This document shows positions 45,510 through 54,291 of a stretch of DNA of 64,000 nucleotides, one piece after another. The stretch covers positions 62,001 through 126,000 of the forward strand of contig JAKPPT010000020.1 of assembly GCA_029547205.1 (NCBI GenBank), written 5' to 3'. Each line of letters begins with the position of its first letter. Positions within the stretch are counted from its first letter, which is position 1. Below the pieces are notes generated by a model. The model saw only the letters and a program-made list of their open reading frames with translations. It did no database searches and was not told the origin of the DNA. Position numbers and translations under genes: made by a program. This stretch comes from Spirochaetota bacterium. GTDB taxonomy: Bacteria > Spirochaetota > Spirochaetia > Treponematales > UBA12059.

Positions 45510-46775
45510 ATTTTGTAGTTTATCCATACGCTCGGTGAGCTGTACCTGTGTTTTGTACTTTTTATCCCCACGGTAGTATTCCACAACGACAGTGTCACCT
45601 GGTTTATTGTCTTCTAGTGCAGAATACAAATCGGCAATTGAGCCTACAGCCATGCCATCGACTGCTACGATGATATCACCGCCAATATTGAACACGGTTT
45701 GATAGTAGCGGACTGGAGTTGTTCCGCCTCTTAAGCCTGCGCGATCAGCATTGGTGCCTTTCTTTATAGATGATATGAGTAGACCTTTTTCAATTGGTAC
45801 AGCAAGCTTATTCGATTTCATATAATCGATGAGTGCAGGGAATAGCTGAATTACTTCCATTTCTATCCAGCCTCGCTTAACTTTTCCATATTCGATTAGT
45901 TCAGGAATTACCCGCTTTGCTGTGTTGACTGGTACTGCAAAACCGACACCTACAGAACCACCGCTTGGCGAATAAATCATTGTATTGATGCCAATCATTT
46001 CTCCACGTGAATTGAGCAATGGTCCTCCAGAATTACCTGGGTTAATCGATGCATCAGTCTGAATCATATCACGCAAAATTGTGCGGCTGTCTTTTTGGAT
46101 AGGTCGTCCAAGTCCTGATATGATCCCTACTGTCAAGGTTCGTTCAAGACCAAATGGGTTACCAATAGCCATAACCCGTTGTCCAACTTTTATAGAATTG
46201 CTGTCGCCAAAAGGAATTACTGTTAAACTGATACCTTCGGGAGGATCAAATTTTATCACAGCAAGATCATTTTCCGCATCGATACCAACGACTCTCCCTT
46301 CATAGCGACTACCATCATAAAGGCTTATATAGATTTTATACGCATTAGCTACGACATGGCTATTGGTAAGCACATAGCCGCGTTTATCAATAATTGAACC
46401 AGACCCTGAACCACCCTCACGCGGAACGGGCTCTAGAAACCAGTTGATAGCAACAACTTCTGTAGTGATATTTACTACTGCAGCGTTATATTTTTCATAT
46501 ACCGAGATGTTTTGCTGTTCATCAATCGCATAAGCTGAACTAACTGGTGCTTCAACCGTTGTTGCCTGTACATCTGAATATGAGGTTGGAATTGAAACAT
46601 TCTGAGCAACAGTAGGTGTATCCTGTACACTAATGGAACCAGATTTGTTCTGGATTTCTGTATGCTGAGGCTTTAAGTTTGATGCTGCTAAAAAAACTAT
46701 GCCAGTGAGTGCTACGCCGCTAATAAATGCTGCAATAATAACAATAAAAAGCTGATGTTTAGAATATAATTTCAT
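45507..46775 (-). CDS. HtrA/DegP-type periplasmic serine protease with PDZ domain
   Basis: The 422-residue protein has an N-terminal membrane anchor or signal (LFIVIIAAFISGVALTGIVF), a low-complexity linker, a trypsin-like S1C domain and one PDZ domain (about 300-415). The catalytic triad is His in LTNSHVV (about 140), Asp in NDLAVIKFD (about 170) and Ser in NPGNSGGPLLNS (about 248). It should degrade or refold damaged envelope proteins. GGAGGT sits upstream of ATG 46775, so that start is preferred over 46793. Confidence 0.92.
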   Translation of the reverse strand: MKLYSKHQLFIVIIAAFISGVALTGIVFLAASNLKPQHTEIQNKSGSISVQDTPTVAQNVSIPTSYSDVQATTVEAPVSSAYAIDEQQNISVYEKYNAAVVNITTEVVAINWFLEPVPREGGSGSGSIIDKRGYVLTNSHVVANAYKIYISLYDGSRYEGRVVGIDAENDLAVIKFDPPEGISLTVIPFGDSNSIKVGQRVMAIGNPFGLERTLTVGIISGLGRPIQKDSRTILRDMIQTDASINPGNSGGPLLNSRGEMIGINTMIYSPSGGSVGVGFAVPVNTAKRVIPELIEYGKVKRGWIEMEVIQLFPALIDYMKSNKLAVPIEKGLLISSIKKGTNADRAGLRGGTTPVRYYQTVFNIGGDIIVAVDGMAVGSIADLYSALEDNKPGDTVVVEYYRGDKKYKTQVQLTERMDKLQN

Positions 46776-46799
46776 TACCAAACCTCCATACACTACAGT

Positions 46800-46828
46800 A
46801 ATATACTAACATGTGTGGCTACCATCAA
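46800..46828 (-). promoter_or_regulatory. Promoter of the htrA-type gene
   Basis: On the minus strand TTGATG (46823-46828), a 17-bp spacer and TATATT (46800-46805) lie about 25 bp before the ATG. The short leader carries GGAGGT. Confidence 0.5.
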
Positions 46829-46990
46829 AGTACTTGATTACAATACGATTTATCCGGTGTGTTGTGATGGTTTAATATGTATAGCAAGCTATTCATCATT
46901 GCTGTAATAAAAACATTTTTCTACCTTTGATGTTACAGGAGCGACTGCTAGGGCTTACTGCTGTAACCAATCACATGTTTTTCGTAAGAA

Positions 46991-47064
46991 TGACCCAGAC
47001 AGGAGTCGAACCTGCGACCTGGTGCTTAGGAGGCACCCGCTCTATCCAACTGAGCTACTGGATC
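46991..47064 (-). tRNA. tRNA-Arg (anticodon CCT)
   Basis: The minus strand folds as a standard 74-nt cloverleaf: acceptor GATCCAG/CTGGGTC, D-stem GCTC/GAGC, anticodon stem GGTGC/GCACC with loop CTCCTAA, 5-nt variable loop, T-stem GCAGG/CCTGT with loop TTCGACT, and discriminator A. Anticodon CCT reads AGG (Arg). CCA is not encoded. Confidence 0.96.
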
Positions 47065-47104
47065 TCAAAAATTATGTACCCATACCATGAATACTATGCT
47101 TCAT

Positions 47105-47132
47105 ATTAAATAGATACGAGCATATTAGTCAA
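47105..47132 (-). promoter_or_regulatory. Promoter of tRNA-Arg
   Basis: On the minus strand TTGACT (47127-47132), a 16-bp spacer and TTTAAT (47105-47110) lie about 40 bp upstream of the mature tRNA. The -35 box overlaps the stop codon of the RNase gene, so the tRNA may have its own promoter and also read-through. Confidence 0.45.
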
Positions 47133-48964
47133 CCTACTATGTGAAAAACAGCTTCAAGTTTTGGTAAGTGAACCTTAAGCAGTTTTAGCTGTACGGTATC
47201 GTTTATAGCAAGCTGATTTCCTTTAATAAACGTTTCCAGTCCGATCTCTGGTATATAAATCTGGTTTAGAGAACCCGTTTGGACTACAATGCCTGTCCCT
47301 GTCCAATCTGGATGCTCTAACAGCCACACGAGCGTCCAATGCAGTTCTGATGCTTTTTCCGCTTTTCGCAGCGCGCTGATTTGAAACGATGCTCTGCCAA
47401 GTCGTTCGGTGATTTCGTCTATGGGAAGTAATTGAGGATACTCATAGCCATATACTTTCGCAAGATATGACCTAATTTGTTGATGTGCCAGCAGATCACT
47501 GTACCGTCTAAGCGGGCTTGTAACCTGTGTGTACATGCTGATGCCCAATCCATGGTGTGCCCGAGGGCTTGTGCTCACATATCCTGCTTTCATGGTACGC
47601 AGGCGGGCATACATGCCTGCAAGGCCTGGAGGGAACGATGTTCGGTCGACGGGAGCATCCTGGCAGTAAAAGGGAAACGGTAACTTTTCTTCAAATGCCC
47701 ACCATGCCACTGCTTCACCGGCAAGTATCATCATTTCTTGAACCAGTTCCGATGCAGGTGTTGGAATGATTGGCTCGATGGCAGGATGACCTTCCCGCAC
47801 ATACAAATGAACTTCGGGTTTATTGATTGTCACAGCTCCTCGTGCTTCACGGTACTGTTTCCGTTTTTGAGCAATTTCATATAAGGTACGAAGTTCTGTG
47901 GTTTCTATGAGTGGTACTGCGGATTCATATGTACACCGTGTTATTGCAGCGAATCCGGGTTTCATGGTTACTGATGCAATAGATCCATCATCATGTATCA
48001 AAATTCTGAACGTAAGCGTTCTGGAAAGTGTTTGTAACCCGAGTCCGCAAAATTTGATGAGGGCTTCTGGCAGCATCGGTATTGAACCTTCAGGTAGATA
48101 CAGTGTGCTCCCTCGATTGCTTGCTTCTCTATCAATCTCAGAATTCGGAAGGACATAGGCAGAAGGATCTGCAATATGAATGAGAATAGCTTCTCCGTCC
48201 CAGCCCACTGCATCATCAGGATCGTGGCTCCAGGCATTGTCTATAGCCCATGCTGGGAAGGACGAATAATCTTCGCGACCGCTATCAATTGGCGGAGTAA
48301 TTTGGAAATTCGGTGCTTTAAGCGGGTGATGCGCACGTGTGGGATGGGGGTTAATGTAGGGAGACCAGATACCTGCTTTGAGGAGCCATGCATGAGCTTT
48401 TTCAGGATCGTTTCCTATACCGAGTTCTTCCGCAATTTTTGAATGTACGGTTTGTCCTCTCGCAAATGCTTCAATTTCTCCATAGAAGCGTTCATCGCCA
48501 GGTTGTATCATACCTCGAGATGCCCTCATAAGAAAATCTTTTTTGTCATTTACTGCGGATAATTTTTTTTCAATTTTTTCTTCAAGCTGAGCACGTTCTT
48601 CACTGCTCACTACATGCACCATTGTTCCCTGCTTTTGAAAGAGCGGGGAACTTTCTATAGCAATATACACTGCAAGCAATTCAGCAGGATCACGAGATGA
48701 TACTGTTGTTTCAAGCAGCTCCTGAAAGGGAATATCGGTACCTGCAAAGATTTCCCATGCTGCGAGAAGCTCTGTTTCGATAGTTTGAAGTTTGCTTTTC
48801 CAGTCGGGGAAATTGGTTAGTGGACCAGAATGTATCAATTCAACATCTTTTTCTCTAACACGCAAGCTTGAACCATCTTCAAACAGTAAGGTCAATTTGT
48901 CATCGGTGTGTTTTATAAGAGCTGGCTTGTTTTTATACAGTACCAAGCTGTTTGCAGTTATCAT
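47129..48964 (-). CDS. RNase II/R family exoribonuclease (RNB domain)
   Basis: The 611-residue protein has the RNB catalytic core (about 225-530): an Asp-rich metal site in AIDNAWSHDPDDAVGWDG, HIADPSAYV, and STLYLPEGSIPMLPEALIKFCGL. The arginine-containing ITSPLRR-type motif reads YTQVTSPLRRYSDLLAHQQI. It is shorter than RNase R and has unusual N-terminal domains (about 1-200) without a clear cold-shock domain. It should degrade RNA 3' to 5'. AGAGG lies 5 bp before the ATG. Confidence 0.9.
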   Translation of the reverse strand: MITANSLVLYKNKPALIKHTDDKLTLLFEDGSSLRVREKDVELIHSGPLTNFPDWKSKLQTIETELLAAWEIFAGTDIPFQELLETTVSSRDPAELLAVYIAIESSPLFQKQGTMVHVVSSEERAQLEEKIEKKLSAVNDKKDFLMRASRGMIQPGDERFYGEIEAFARGQTVHSKIAEELGIGNDPEKAHAWLLKAGIWSPYINPHPTRAHHPLKAPNFQITPPIDSGREDYSSFPAWAIDNAWSHDPDDAVGWDGEAILIHIADPSAYVLPNSEIDREASNRGSTLYLPEGSIPMLPEALIKFCGLGLQTLSRTLTFRILIHDDGSIASVTMKPGFAAITRCTYESAVPLIETTELRTLYEIAQKRKQYREARGAVTINKPEVHLYVREGHPAIEPIIPTPASELVQEMMILAGEAVAWWAFEEKLPFPFYCQDAPVDRTSFPPGLAGMYARLRTMKAGYVSTSPRAHHGLGISMYTQVTSPLRRYSDLLAHQQIRSYLAKVYGYEYPQLLPIDEITERLGRASFQISALRKAEKASELHWTLVWLLEHPDWTGTGIVVQTGSLNQIYIPEIGLETFIKGNQLAINDTVQLKLLKVHLPKLEAVFHIVG

Positions 48965-49114
48965 ACTAACCTCTAAAAAAAATCATATCGATACATAATA
49001 ATGTGAATGAGCAGCCAGAGAGCTGTTTCGTTAGTTATTATGTTAAACATAACTCTATCAGAAAATGAAAAATAAATATATGAGATAAAAAGTGGTATGT
49101 ACAAGTGCTATTAT

Positions 49115-49143
49115 TTGACTTTATTCACGTTTTAGTTTATATA
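49115..49143 (+). promoter_or_regulatory. Promoter of the 49184 small membrane protein gene
   Basis: TTGACT (49115-49120), a 17-bp spacer and TATATA (49138-49143) lie 40 bp upstream of ATG 49184. A GGAGGT is present in the leader. Confidence 0.5.
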
Positions 49144-49183
49144 GTGAAGTAGAATTTTTGTTTTAGCGAGTATGGAGGTACAT

Positions 49184-49420
49184 ATGATTTCATTGATAGT
49201 TGGCGTGTTACTTATCGCTTTTACTGTATTTGCAGTTATACCTGGACTGCCGCTCAATTGGGGTCCCGAAGTTATCAGCTTTCTTAAAGGTTCTGTGCCC
49301 GTGGTCGCTGCACTGATTGGTTTATTGGCTATTTTTATTGGTATTGCAGACATAAAAGATAGAATAGAAGCTAAAAAAGAGGAAGAGGAAGAAGCACAAA
49401 AGGAAAATAAGAGTAACTAG
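49184..49420 (+). CDS. Small membrane protein with charged C-terminus
   Basis: The 78-residue product has two membrane helices (about 1-20 and 35-58) and a highly charged Lys/Glu tail (DRIEAKKEEEEEAQKE). ATG 49184 is chosen because GGAGGT lies 5 bp upstream; the longest frame begins at 49172 within that site. It is conserved-looking but of unknown function. It precedes rplM by 84 bp and may be separately transcribed. Confidence 0.72.
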   Translation: MISLIVGVLLIAFTVFAVIPGLPLNWGPEVISFLKGSVPVVAALIGLLAIFIGIADIKDRIEAKKEEEEEAQKENKSN

Positions 49421-49429
49421 CATTAGTAC

Positions 49430-49458
49430 TTGACATATTTTTAATTCTGTGTGAATAT
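49430..49458 (+). promoter_or_regulatory. Possible promoter of rplM-rpsI
   Basis: A perfect TTGACA (49430-49435) lies 17 bp before a poor -10 (GAATAT, 49453-49458). The -10 overlaps a GTGA-ATA-TCAC inverted repeat (49451-49461). The -35 is convincing, the -10 less so. Confidence 0.35.
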
Positions 49459-49503
49459 CACTTTCACTGTTTTTGATATTTTTAGTAGGATAGGTATAGA
49501 TAC

Positions 49504-49932
49504 ATGAAGACTGTAATTGCAAAGGAAAAGGAACTCGACCGGAAGTGGTATGTTATTGATGCCAGCGGTAAAAGCCTCGGAAGAGTTGCAGCAAAGGTTG
49601 TTACGCTGCTGCGCGGAAAAAATAAACCTACATTTGCCTATAATCAAGAAACTGGTGACTATGTTGTCATTATCAATGCTGATAAAGTGCAGGTCACTGG
49701 CAATAAGTTTAATGATAAGACATATTATCATCACACTGGTTTCGTAGGCGGTTTGAAAGCTGTTACTTTTGAAAGACTCATAGCAAAGCATCCAACACAA
49801 CCGCTCGAGTTGGCAATTAAGGGTATGCTTCCTAAAGGACCGTTAGGAAGGAAGCTTGCAAAAAATGTTAAAATTTATGCCGGTGATAAGCATCCTCATG
49901 CTTCACAGGCTCCACAGACAATTGAAGTGTAA
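49504..49932 (+). CDS. rplM: 50S ribosomal protein L13
   Basis: The 142-residue uL13 contains RKWYVIDASGKSLGRVAAKV, ETGDYVVIINADKVQVTGNK and MLPKGPLGRKLAKNVKIYAG. It starts the usual rplM-rpsI pair, 13 bp ahead of rpsI. Confidence 0.97.
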   Translation: MKTVIAKEKELDRKWYVIDASGKSLGRVAAKVVTLLRGKNKPTFAYNQETGDYVVIINADKVQVTGNKFNDKTYYHHTGFVGGLKAVTFERLIAKHPTQPLELAIKGMLPKGPLGRKLAKNVKIYAGDKHPHASQAPQTIEV

Positions 49933-49945
49933 GAGGAAAGCGTAA

Positions 49946-50338
49946 ATGATTAAGAATTTAGGAATTGGCGTTGGACGTAGAAAAACTTCTGTTGCACGTG
50001 TGTATGTACGTGAAGGTAAAGGTGAAATTTCTATAAATGGTCTTCCTATGGAGCAGTACTTTACTGTTCCTGAGCACAAAGTTGCTGTAAGAAAACCACT
50101 CATGGTAACTGCAAATGAGAACAAATACGATTTAGTCATCAATGTTACCGGTGGTGGAATCAATGGTCAGGCAGGCGCAATTGCACATGGTATTGCACGC
50201 GCGCTCTGTCAGGTAGATCCCGCATCCCACACTTCACTGAAAGCTAATGGTCTTTTAACACGCGATCCTCGTATGGTTGAACGTAAAAAGTACGGACAGC
50301 GTGGTGCACGAAGACGCTTCCAGTTCTCAAAACGGTAA
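49946..50338 (+). CDS. rpsI: 30S ribosomal protein S9
   Basis: The 130-residue uS9 starts GIGVGRRKTSVARVYVREGKG and ends with the basic RKKYGQRGARRRFQFSKR tail whose Arg contacts P-site tRNA. A GAGGAAAG precedes the ATG, and a strong terminator follows the gene. Confidence 0.97.
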   Translation: MIKNLGIGVGRRKTSVARVYVREGKGEISINGLPMEQYFTVPEHKVAVRKPLMVTANENKYDLVINVTGGGINGQAGAIAHGIARALCQVDPASHTSLKANGLLTRDPRMVERKKYGQRGARRRFQFSKR

Positions 50339-50358
50339 TTGCTTCGAATGCTATTCAG

Positions 50359-50387
50359 AGCTGCCCATTGTATGGGCAGCTTTTTTA
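50359..50387 (+). terminator. Intrinsic terminator of rplM-rpsI
   Basis: AGCTGCCCAT (50359-50368) and ATGGGCAGCT (50372-50381) form a 10-bp stem with a TGT loop, followed by TTTTT (50382-50386). Confidence 0.92.
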
Positions 50388-50471
50388 TTTAAAAAGCGTA
50401 CTGTATGTCGGCTTTAATCTGCTTGCAAATCAATGAAAGTATATGAAAATAGTAGACAAATATTGAACATC

Positions 50472-50500
50472 TTGCATTTTATGCAGGAACAGTGTATAGT
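50472..50500 (+). promoter_or_regulatory. Promoter of the HTH-EIIA gene
   Basis: TTGCAT (50472-50477), a 17-bp spacer and TATAGT (50495-50500) precede the gene. The predicted start site (about 50507) coincides with the first base of the palindrome GTGCT-TG-AGCAC. Confidence 0.55.
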
Positions 50501-50506
50501 GGTGTT

Positions 50507-50518
50507 GTGCTTGAGCAC
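50507..50518. promoter_or_regulatory. Operator-like palindrome at the transcription start
   Basis: GTGCT and AGCAC flank TG exactly at the predicted start of transcription of the HTH-EIIA regulator gene. A repressor bound here would block initiation; autoregulation by the encoded protein is a guess. Confidence 0.4.
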
Positions 50519-50544
50519 AGAATAATACTACTAGGTGTAAAATT

Positions 50545-51201
50545 ATGGAAGAAGAGATATTGACGATTGAAGAGGTTGCAAAATATCTTCGCGTTTCTGA
50601 ACGGACGGTATATGATTGGGCTCAGAAGGGAGAAATTCCTGCTGGGAAAATAGGAACAGTATGGCGTTTTAGAAAAAATGAAATAGAACGCTGGGTAAAT
50701 GAGCGGCTATCTGGCAATAAACCGCAAAGTGTACTCCAAATTCTTTCCATGAAAAATATTATTACGCCTGAACGCATTATTTTTCTCAATTATCCACGAA
50801 AGCGGGATGCACTTATTGCGCTTGCTGAGAATCTTGCAACAGCACCTCAGGTAAAAAATAAAGGTGAATTAGTAATGGAGATCTTGCGACGAGAAGAGCT
50901 CATGAGCACTGCTATTGGGCGCGGCGTAGCGATTCCCCATGTGCGTCTGACAAGCATCACTGATCTGGTTGTTTCTGTTGGTATTAGTACCTGTGACATA
51001 ACTGATTTTACTGCATTCGATGATACAACTGTGCGCATTCTTTTTATGATTGGTTCTGCGTATAATCAGCATGCGTACTATTTACAGACACTCTCGTATT
51101 TTAGCAGTCTCCTCAAGTCCGATGAGCTAAGACAGGCGCTCATAAACGCTAAAACAACCGATGAAGTGTATGGACTTCTGATAAAGGCTGATAATCGATA
51201 G
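50545..51201 (+). CDS. Excisionase-type HTH fused to a PTS EIIA (fructose/nitrogen-type) domain
   Basis: The 218-residue protein has an excisionase/MerR-like DNA-binding domain (about 4-55, LTIEEVAKYLRVSERTVYDW..GTVWRFRKNEIERWV). It is joined to a PtsN-like EIIA type 2 domain (about 75-215). The phosphorylatable His is H132 in GVAIPHVRL. This links phosphotransferase state to DNA binding, so it is probably a transcription regulator that senses PTS phosphorylation. No PTS genes are adjacent. An AGGTG lies before the ATG. Confidence 0.85.
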   Translation: MEEEILTIEEVAKYLRVSERTVYDWAQKGEIPAGKIGTVWRFRKNEIERWVNERLSGNKPQSVLQILSMKNIITPERIIFLNYPRKRDALIALAENLATAPQVKNKGELVMEILRREELMSTAIGRGVAIPHVRLTSITDLVVSVGISTCDITDFTAFDDTTVRILFMIGSAYNQHAYYLQTLSYFSSLLKSDELRQALINAKTTDEVYGLLIKADNR

Positions 51202-51254
51202 TACGAGAACTCACTGAGTCCATAGTCGGTATGAGTTTCCCGGCAGCAATAGTA

Positions 51255-51848
51255 TCAGTGTGATGTTTGCTTTTTAACAAGATTAGCAAACCATAGGTGA
51301 AACCGACTATCCTCAGTGAGTTCAGGATGAAATGTAGTTGCGATAAGGTTGCCTTGCTGTACTGCAATGATATCGCTATTGAGATGCGCAAGTATACGTG
51401 CGGTTCCCTCCACAGCTGTAATAATTGGCGCACGTATACATACAATCGGGAAAGCTTCATTCCCTAAAAACGGTAACACTGTATAAGTAACAAAGCTGTT
51501 AATCTGTGTACCATAGGCATTGCGTTTGATTGTGATATCCATGACTGCAAGATGCCTTCTCGTGTCATTTTCGATAGACTTAGCCAATAGAATTGCACCA
51601 GCACAGGTACCCCAGATAGGTGTACCTGCCTGAGCTTTTTGTTTAATCACGTCTTTAAGCGCGAAATCTTCGATGAGTTTTCCTATTGCTGTGCTCTCAC
51701 CGCCGGGTAGTATAATGCCGTCAGCACTCGCTAGTTCTGAAGTTTTATAGGTTGCATATGATACAATATCCGGGATACGCTGGAGCATGGCAAGATGTTC
51801 TTCAATACCACCCTGAATTCCCAAAATTGCAATGCGTGGAGTTCTCAT
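51255..51848 (-). CDS. pdxT: Pyridoxal 5'-phosphate synthase glutaminase subunit
   Basis: The 197-residue class I glutaminase supplies ammonia to PdxS. It starts MRTPRIAILGIQGGIEEHL, carries LPGGESTAIGKL, the nucleophile Cys in PIWGTCAGAILLA (about 80) and the His/Glu of TFHPELTED (about 172). The longest frame from 52052 runs back into pdxS. ATG 51848 gives the normal family N-terminus and lies 4 bp after the pdxS stop. Confidence 0.96.
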   Translation of the reverse strand: MRTPRIAILGIQGGIEEHLAMLQRIPDIVSYATYKTSELASADGIILPGGESTAIGKLIEDFALKDVIKQKAQAGTPIWGTCAGAILLAKSIENDTRRHLAVMDITIKRNAYGTQINSFVTYTVLPFLGNEAFPIVCIRAPIITAVEGTARILAHLNSDIIAVQQGNLIATTFHPELTEDSRFHLWFANLVKKQTSH

Positions 51849-51852
51849 TGCA

Positions 51853-52719
51853 TTATACTCCGCGTTCTGCGTACGTATGCTCAAGGTTACTGATTTCCAG
51901 CCCTGGCATAGCGTCTCCGAGATTTTTTGATAGCTCAGCGAGCATCGCATAATCCTGCCAGTGTAATACAGCCTGTACAATAGCCTGTGCGCGTTTTTCA
52001 GGGTTGCTGCTTTTGAAAATACCGGACCCGACAAAAACACCTTCAGCTCCAAGCATCATCATGAGCGCAGCATCTGCTGGGGTAGCAATTCCGCCTGCGG
52101 CAAAATTGACAACAGGGAGGCGTTTTTCGGTATGAACATACTGAATGAGTTCGAGCGGAGCACCAAACTCCCGTGCGAGGCTCACGAGTTCTTCTTTTCC
52201 AGCAGCACTAACCTGCTGAATTGCTTCTTGAATTTGCCGCATATGCTTTACTGCTTCAATAATGTTACCTGTCCCAGCTTCACCTTTAGTGCGAATCATG
52301 CTGGCACCTTCTGCTATACGGCGGAGTGCTTCGCCAAGATTTCGAGCGCCGCACACAAATGGTACTGCAAAATCATGTTTGTTGATATGAAATCGATCAT
52401 CTGCAGGGGTTAGCACTTCGCTTTCATCGATATAATCAATGCCCAATGCTTCAAGTATGCGGGCTTCGGCGATGTGTCCTATACGTACTTTTGCCATTAC
52501 CGGTATTGAAACAGCTTTTTGAATGGCTTCTATTAGTGCAGGATCACTCATGCGGGCAACACCACCTGTTTTGCGAATATCAGCAGGAACACGTTCCAGT
52601 GCCATAACAGCCACCGCACCTGCCTGTTCTGCAATTTTTGCCTGCTCAGCGTTGACTACATCCATAATTACACCATGTTTGAGCATGCGTGCCAGATCTT
52701 TGTTGAGTTTTGCTTTCAC
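51853..52719 (-). CDS. pdxS: Pyridoxal 5'-phosphate synthase subunit PdxS
   Basis: The 288-residue TIM-barrel enzyme makes PLP from ribose 5-phosphate, glyceraldehyde 3-phosphate and PdxT-derived ammonia. Typical segments are [40 protein letters not shown] and [17 protein letters not shown]. Lys residues in VMAKVRIGH and near the N-terminus form the imine intermediates. The start is GTG 52719 with AAAGGG upstream. Divergent from a PdxR-type regulator. Confidence 0.97.
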   Translation of the reverse strand: MKAKLNKDLARMLKHGVIMDVVNAEQAKIAEQAGAVAVMALERVPADIRKTGGVARMSDPALIEAIQKAVSIPVMAKVRIGHIAEARILEALGIDYIDESEVLTPADDRFHINKHDFAVPFVCGARNLGEALRRIAEGASMIRTKGEAGTGNIIEAVKHMRQIQEAIQQVSAAGKEELVSLAREFGAPLELIQYVHTEKRLPVVNFAAGGIATPADAALMMMLGAEGVFVGSGIFKSSNPEKRAQAIVQAVLHWQDYAMLAELSKNLGDAMPGLEISNLEHTYAERGV

Positions 52720-52763
52720 TCTTTTATCCCTTTCAAAAAAGTAGTATAATCAAAATGCTATAT

Positions 52764-52856
52764 GTGTTTATATTTTCTTATAATATATAGCAATACACAT
52801 AGTAGTACATTTGTGTACTAAAAAGTGTATTAGCAGTGTATTGCTTTGTGTATTAT
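52764..52856. promoter_or_regulatory. Divergent pdxS-pdxR control region with in-phase GTGTAYT repeats
   Basis: GTGTACT/GTGTATT copies start at 52813, 52825, 52836 and 52848, spaced 12, 11 and 12 bp, close to one helical turn. A reverse copy AATACAC lies at 52792-52798, and TAGTACA/TGTACTA (52803-52809 and 52814-52820) form an inverted repeat. A TATACT -10 for pdxS lies at 52743-52748 with a poor -35, consistent with an activated promoter. The likely ligand protein is the adjacent MocR/PdxR product. Confidence 0.55.
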
Positions 52857-52890
52857 TTGTCAAGGCTATGTAAAGAGAGGAGTAAAAAAT

Positions 52891-54291
52891 ATGCTTGATT
52901 TGCAGCTTTCAAAAAATGATGATAGACCATTCTATCTTCAGATTGCAGAAGCATTACGCTATCTCATTGTTAACGGTACTCTCAGATCTGGTGAGAAATT
53001 ACCTGCTGTGAGAAAACTGGCTGATCAGCTCGGAATAAACCCTGCAACGGTTGTCGCTGCATACAGGATTCTTAATAAGGAAGGTCTTATTTCTCAAAAG
53101 CATGGATCTGGTGCATATATAACACCACACACAAGCATCATAGAACATAAAGGCAATGAATTTGCACCCACAGGAGAACGAAATGGCTGCGATGGTGTCG
53201 TTGATTTTGCTTCTAACGTTCCTCCTGGTCATCTTTTCCCAATTGCTTCAATTAAAAAGATAATTAACGAAATCCTTGATGAGTCAGGAGCAGATGTTTT
53301 TCAATACCAGGATCCCGAAGGCTTTGAACCGCTTCGATCAATTTGGGCAGATGAATTTAGCAAAACATGGTCTCATCCCGTTTCGCTTTCCAATATTTCT
53401 GTAGTGTCGGGAGCTCAACAGGGAATAGATTTAGCGGTTCGGCTTTTAATTAAACGAGGTGATTCTGTACTTGTGGAATCTCCTGGTTATCGTGGTGCAC
53501 GAGATGTACTCCTTGCAAATGGAGCATCAATTATTCCTGTTCTAGTAGAACCGGATGGTGTTGCGCTAAACTGTGTGGAGAAAATCTGCAAGCAGAGGAA
53601 TGTGAGAGCAGTATATATCAATCCTGTACTTCACAATCCAACGACAGCTGTTTGGTCTGACAGTAAACGTGCGAAACTCATTGAGCTTTCACGCAAACAC
53701 GATTTTTATATCATAGAAGATGACCAGTTCTCTGATCTGCTTGAAAAACCGGTTCTTCCTGTAGCAGCACTTGATACGGATCGGGTAATTTATATAAAAA
53801 GTTACTCTAAAGTATTGTTCCCTGGTTTACGGGTAGCTTCGCTCTATGTACCAAAACATTTTTTTGAGCGGCTTGTAGCGATGAAACGAACCGCGGATAT
53901 TGCATCGAATGGACTCATGCAGAGGGTGCTGCATCGGCTTATTGTTTCTGCTGAGTATAAAAAACATACTGCAACATCAAGAAAATATTATAGCATGATA
54001 TTAAATAAATTTAATTCTTTTATCAATGAAAATGCTTCCTTAAAACTTGTATGGAATATGCCTCCTGGCGGTTTTAATGCATGGATAAAACTGCCAGATA
54101 CGGTTACAGCAACGGCATTTGCTCAAAGTACTGCAGCACAGGGATTGCTCATAAGTCCTGAGAAAATGTTTCGAAATGAGGGAAAAATTATTTCAGATTC
54201 TCATGTAAGATTGAGCATAGGTTCAGTTGATGAAGCAACCTATCATAAAGGCATTGCATGTTTTGAACGTTGCCTTAAGGATTTACTATGA
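52891..54291 (+). CDS. pdxR: MocR/PdxR-family transcriptional regulator
   Basis: The 466-residue protein has a GntR-type winged helix (about 5-75, RPFYLQIAEALRYLI..LADQLGINPATVVAAYRIL). It is fused to a fold-type I aminotransferase domain (about 110-460) with the PLP Lys in YIKSYSKVLFPGLRVAS (about 305). Such proteins sense PLP and control pdxST. Divergence from pdxST and the repeat array between them support the PdxR role. ATG 52891 is preferred over 52846 because GGAG precedes it and the domain starts there. It overlaps uvrB by 4 bp. Confidence 0.85.
   Translation: MLDLQLSKNDDRPFYLQIAEALRYLIVNGTLRSGEKLPAVRKLADQLGINPATVVAAYRILNKEGLISQKHGSGAYITPHTSIIEHKGNEFAPTGERNGCDGVVDFASNVPPGHLFPIASIKKIINEILDESGADVFQYQDPEGFEPLRSIWADEFSKTWSHPVSLSNISVVSGAQQGIDLAVRLLIKRGDSVLVESPGYRGARDVLLANGASIIPVLVEPDGVALNCVEKICKQRNVRAVYINPVLHNPTTAVWSDSKRAKLIELSRKHDFYIIEDDQFSDLLEKPVLPVAALDTDRVIYIKSYSKVLFPGLRVASLYVPKHFFERLVAMKRTADIASNGLMQRVLHRLIVSAEYKKHTATSRKYYSMILNKFNSFINENASLKLVWNMPPGGFNAWIKLPDTVTATAFAQSTAAQGLLISPEKMFRNEGKIISDSHVRLSIGSVDEATYHKGIACFERCLKDLL

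Noticed and set aside
46932-46967. GTTACAG/CTGTAAC inverted repeat downstream of the tRNA
   Set aside because: The 22-nt loop and lack of a T-tract make it a poor terminator; no small-RNA features could be supported.
46927-47109. Plus-strand ORF of 60 codons (MTQTGVEPATWCLG-type)
   Set aside because: It is the well-known spurious reading of a tRNA gene's antisense; the tRNA-Arg(CCT) cloverleaf explains the sequence.
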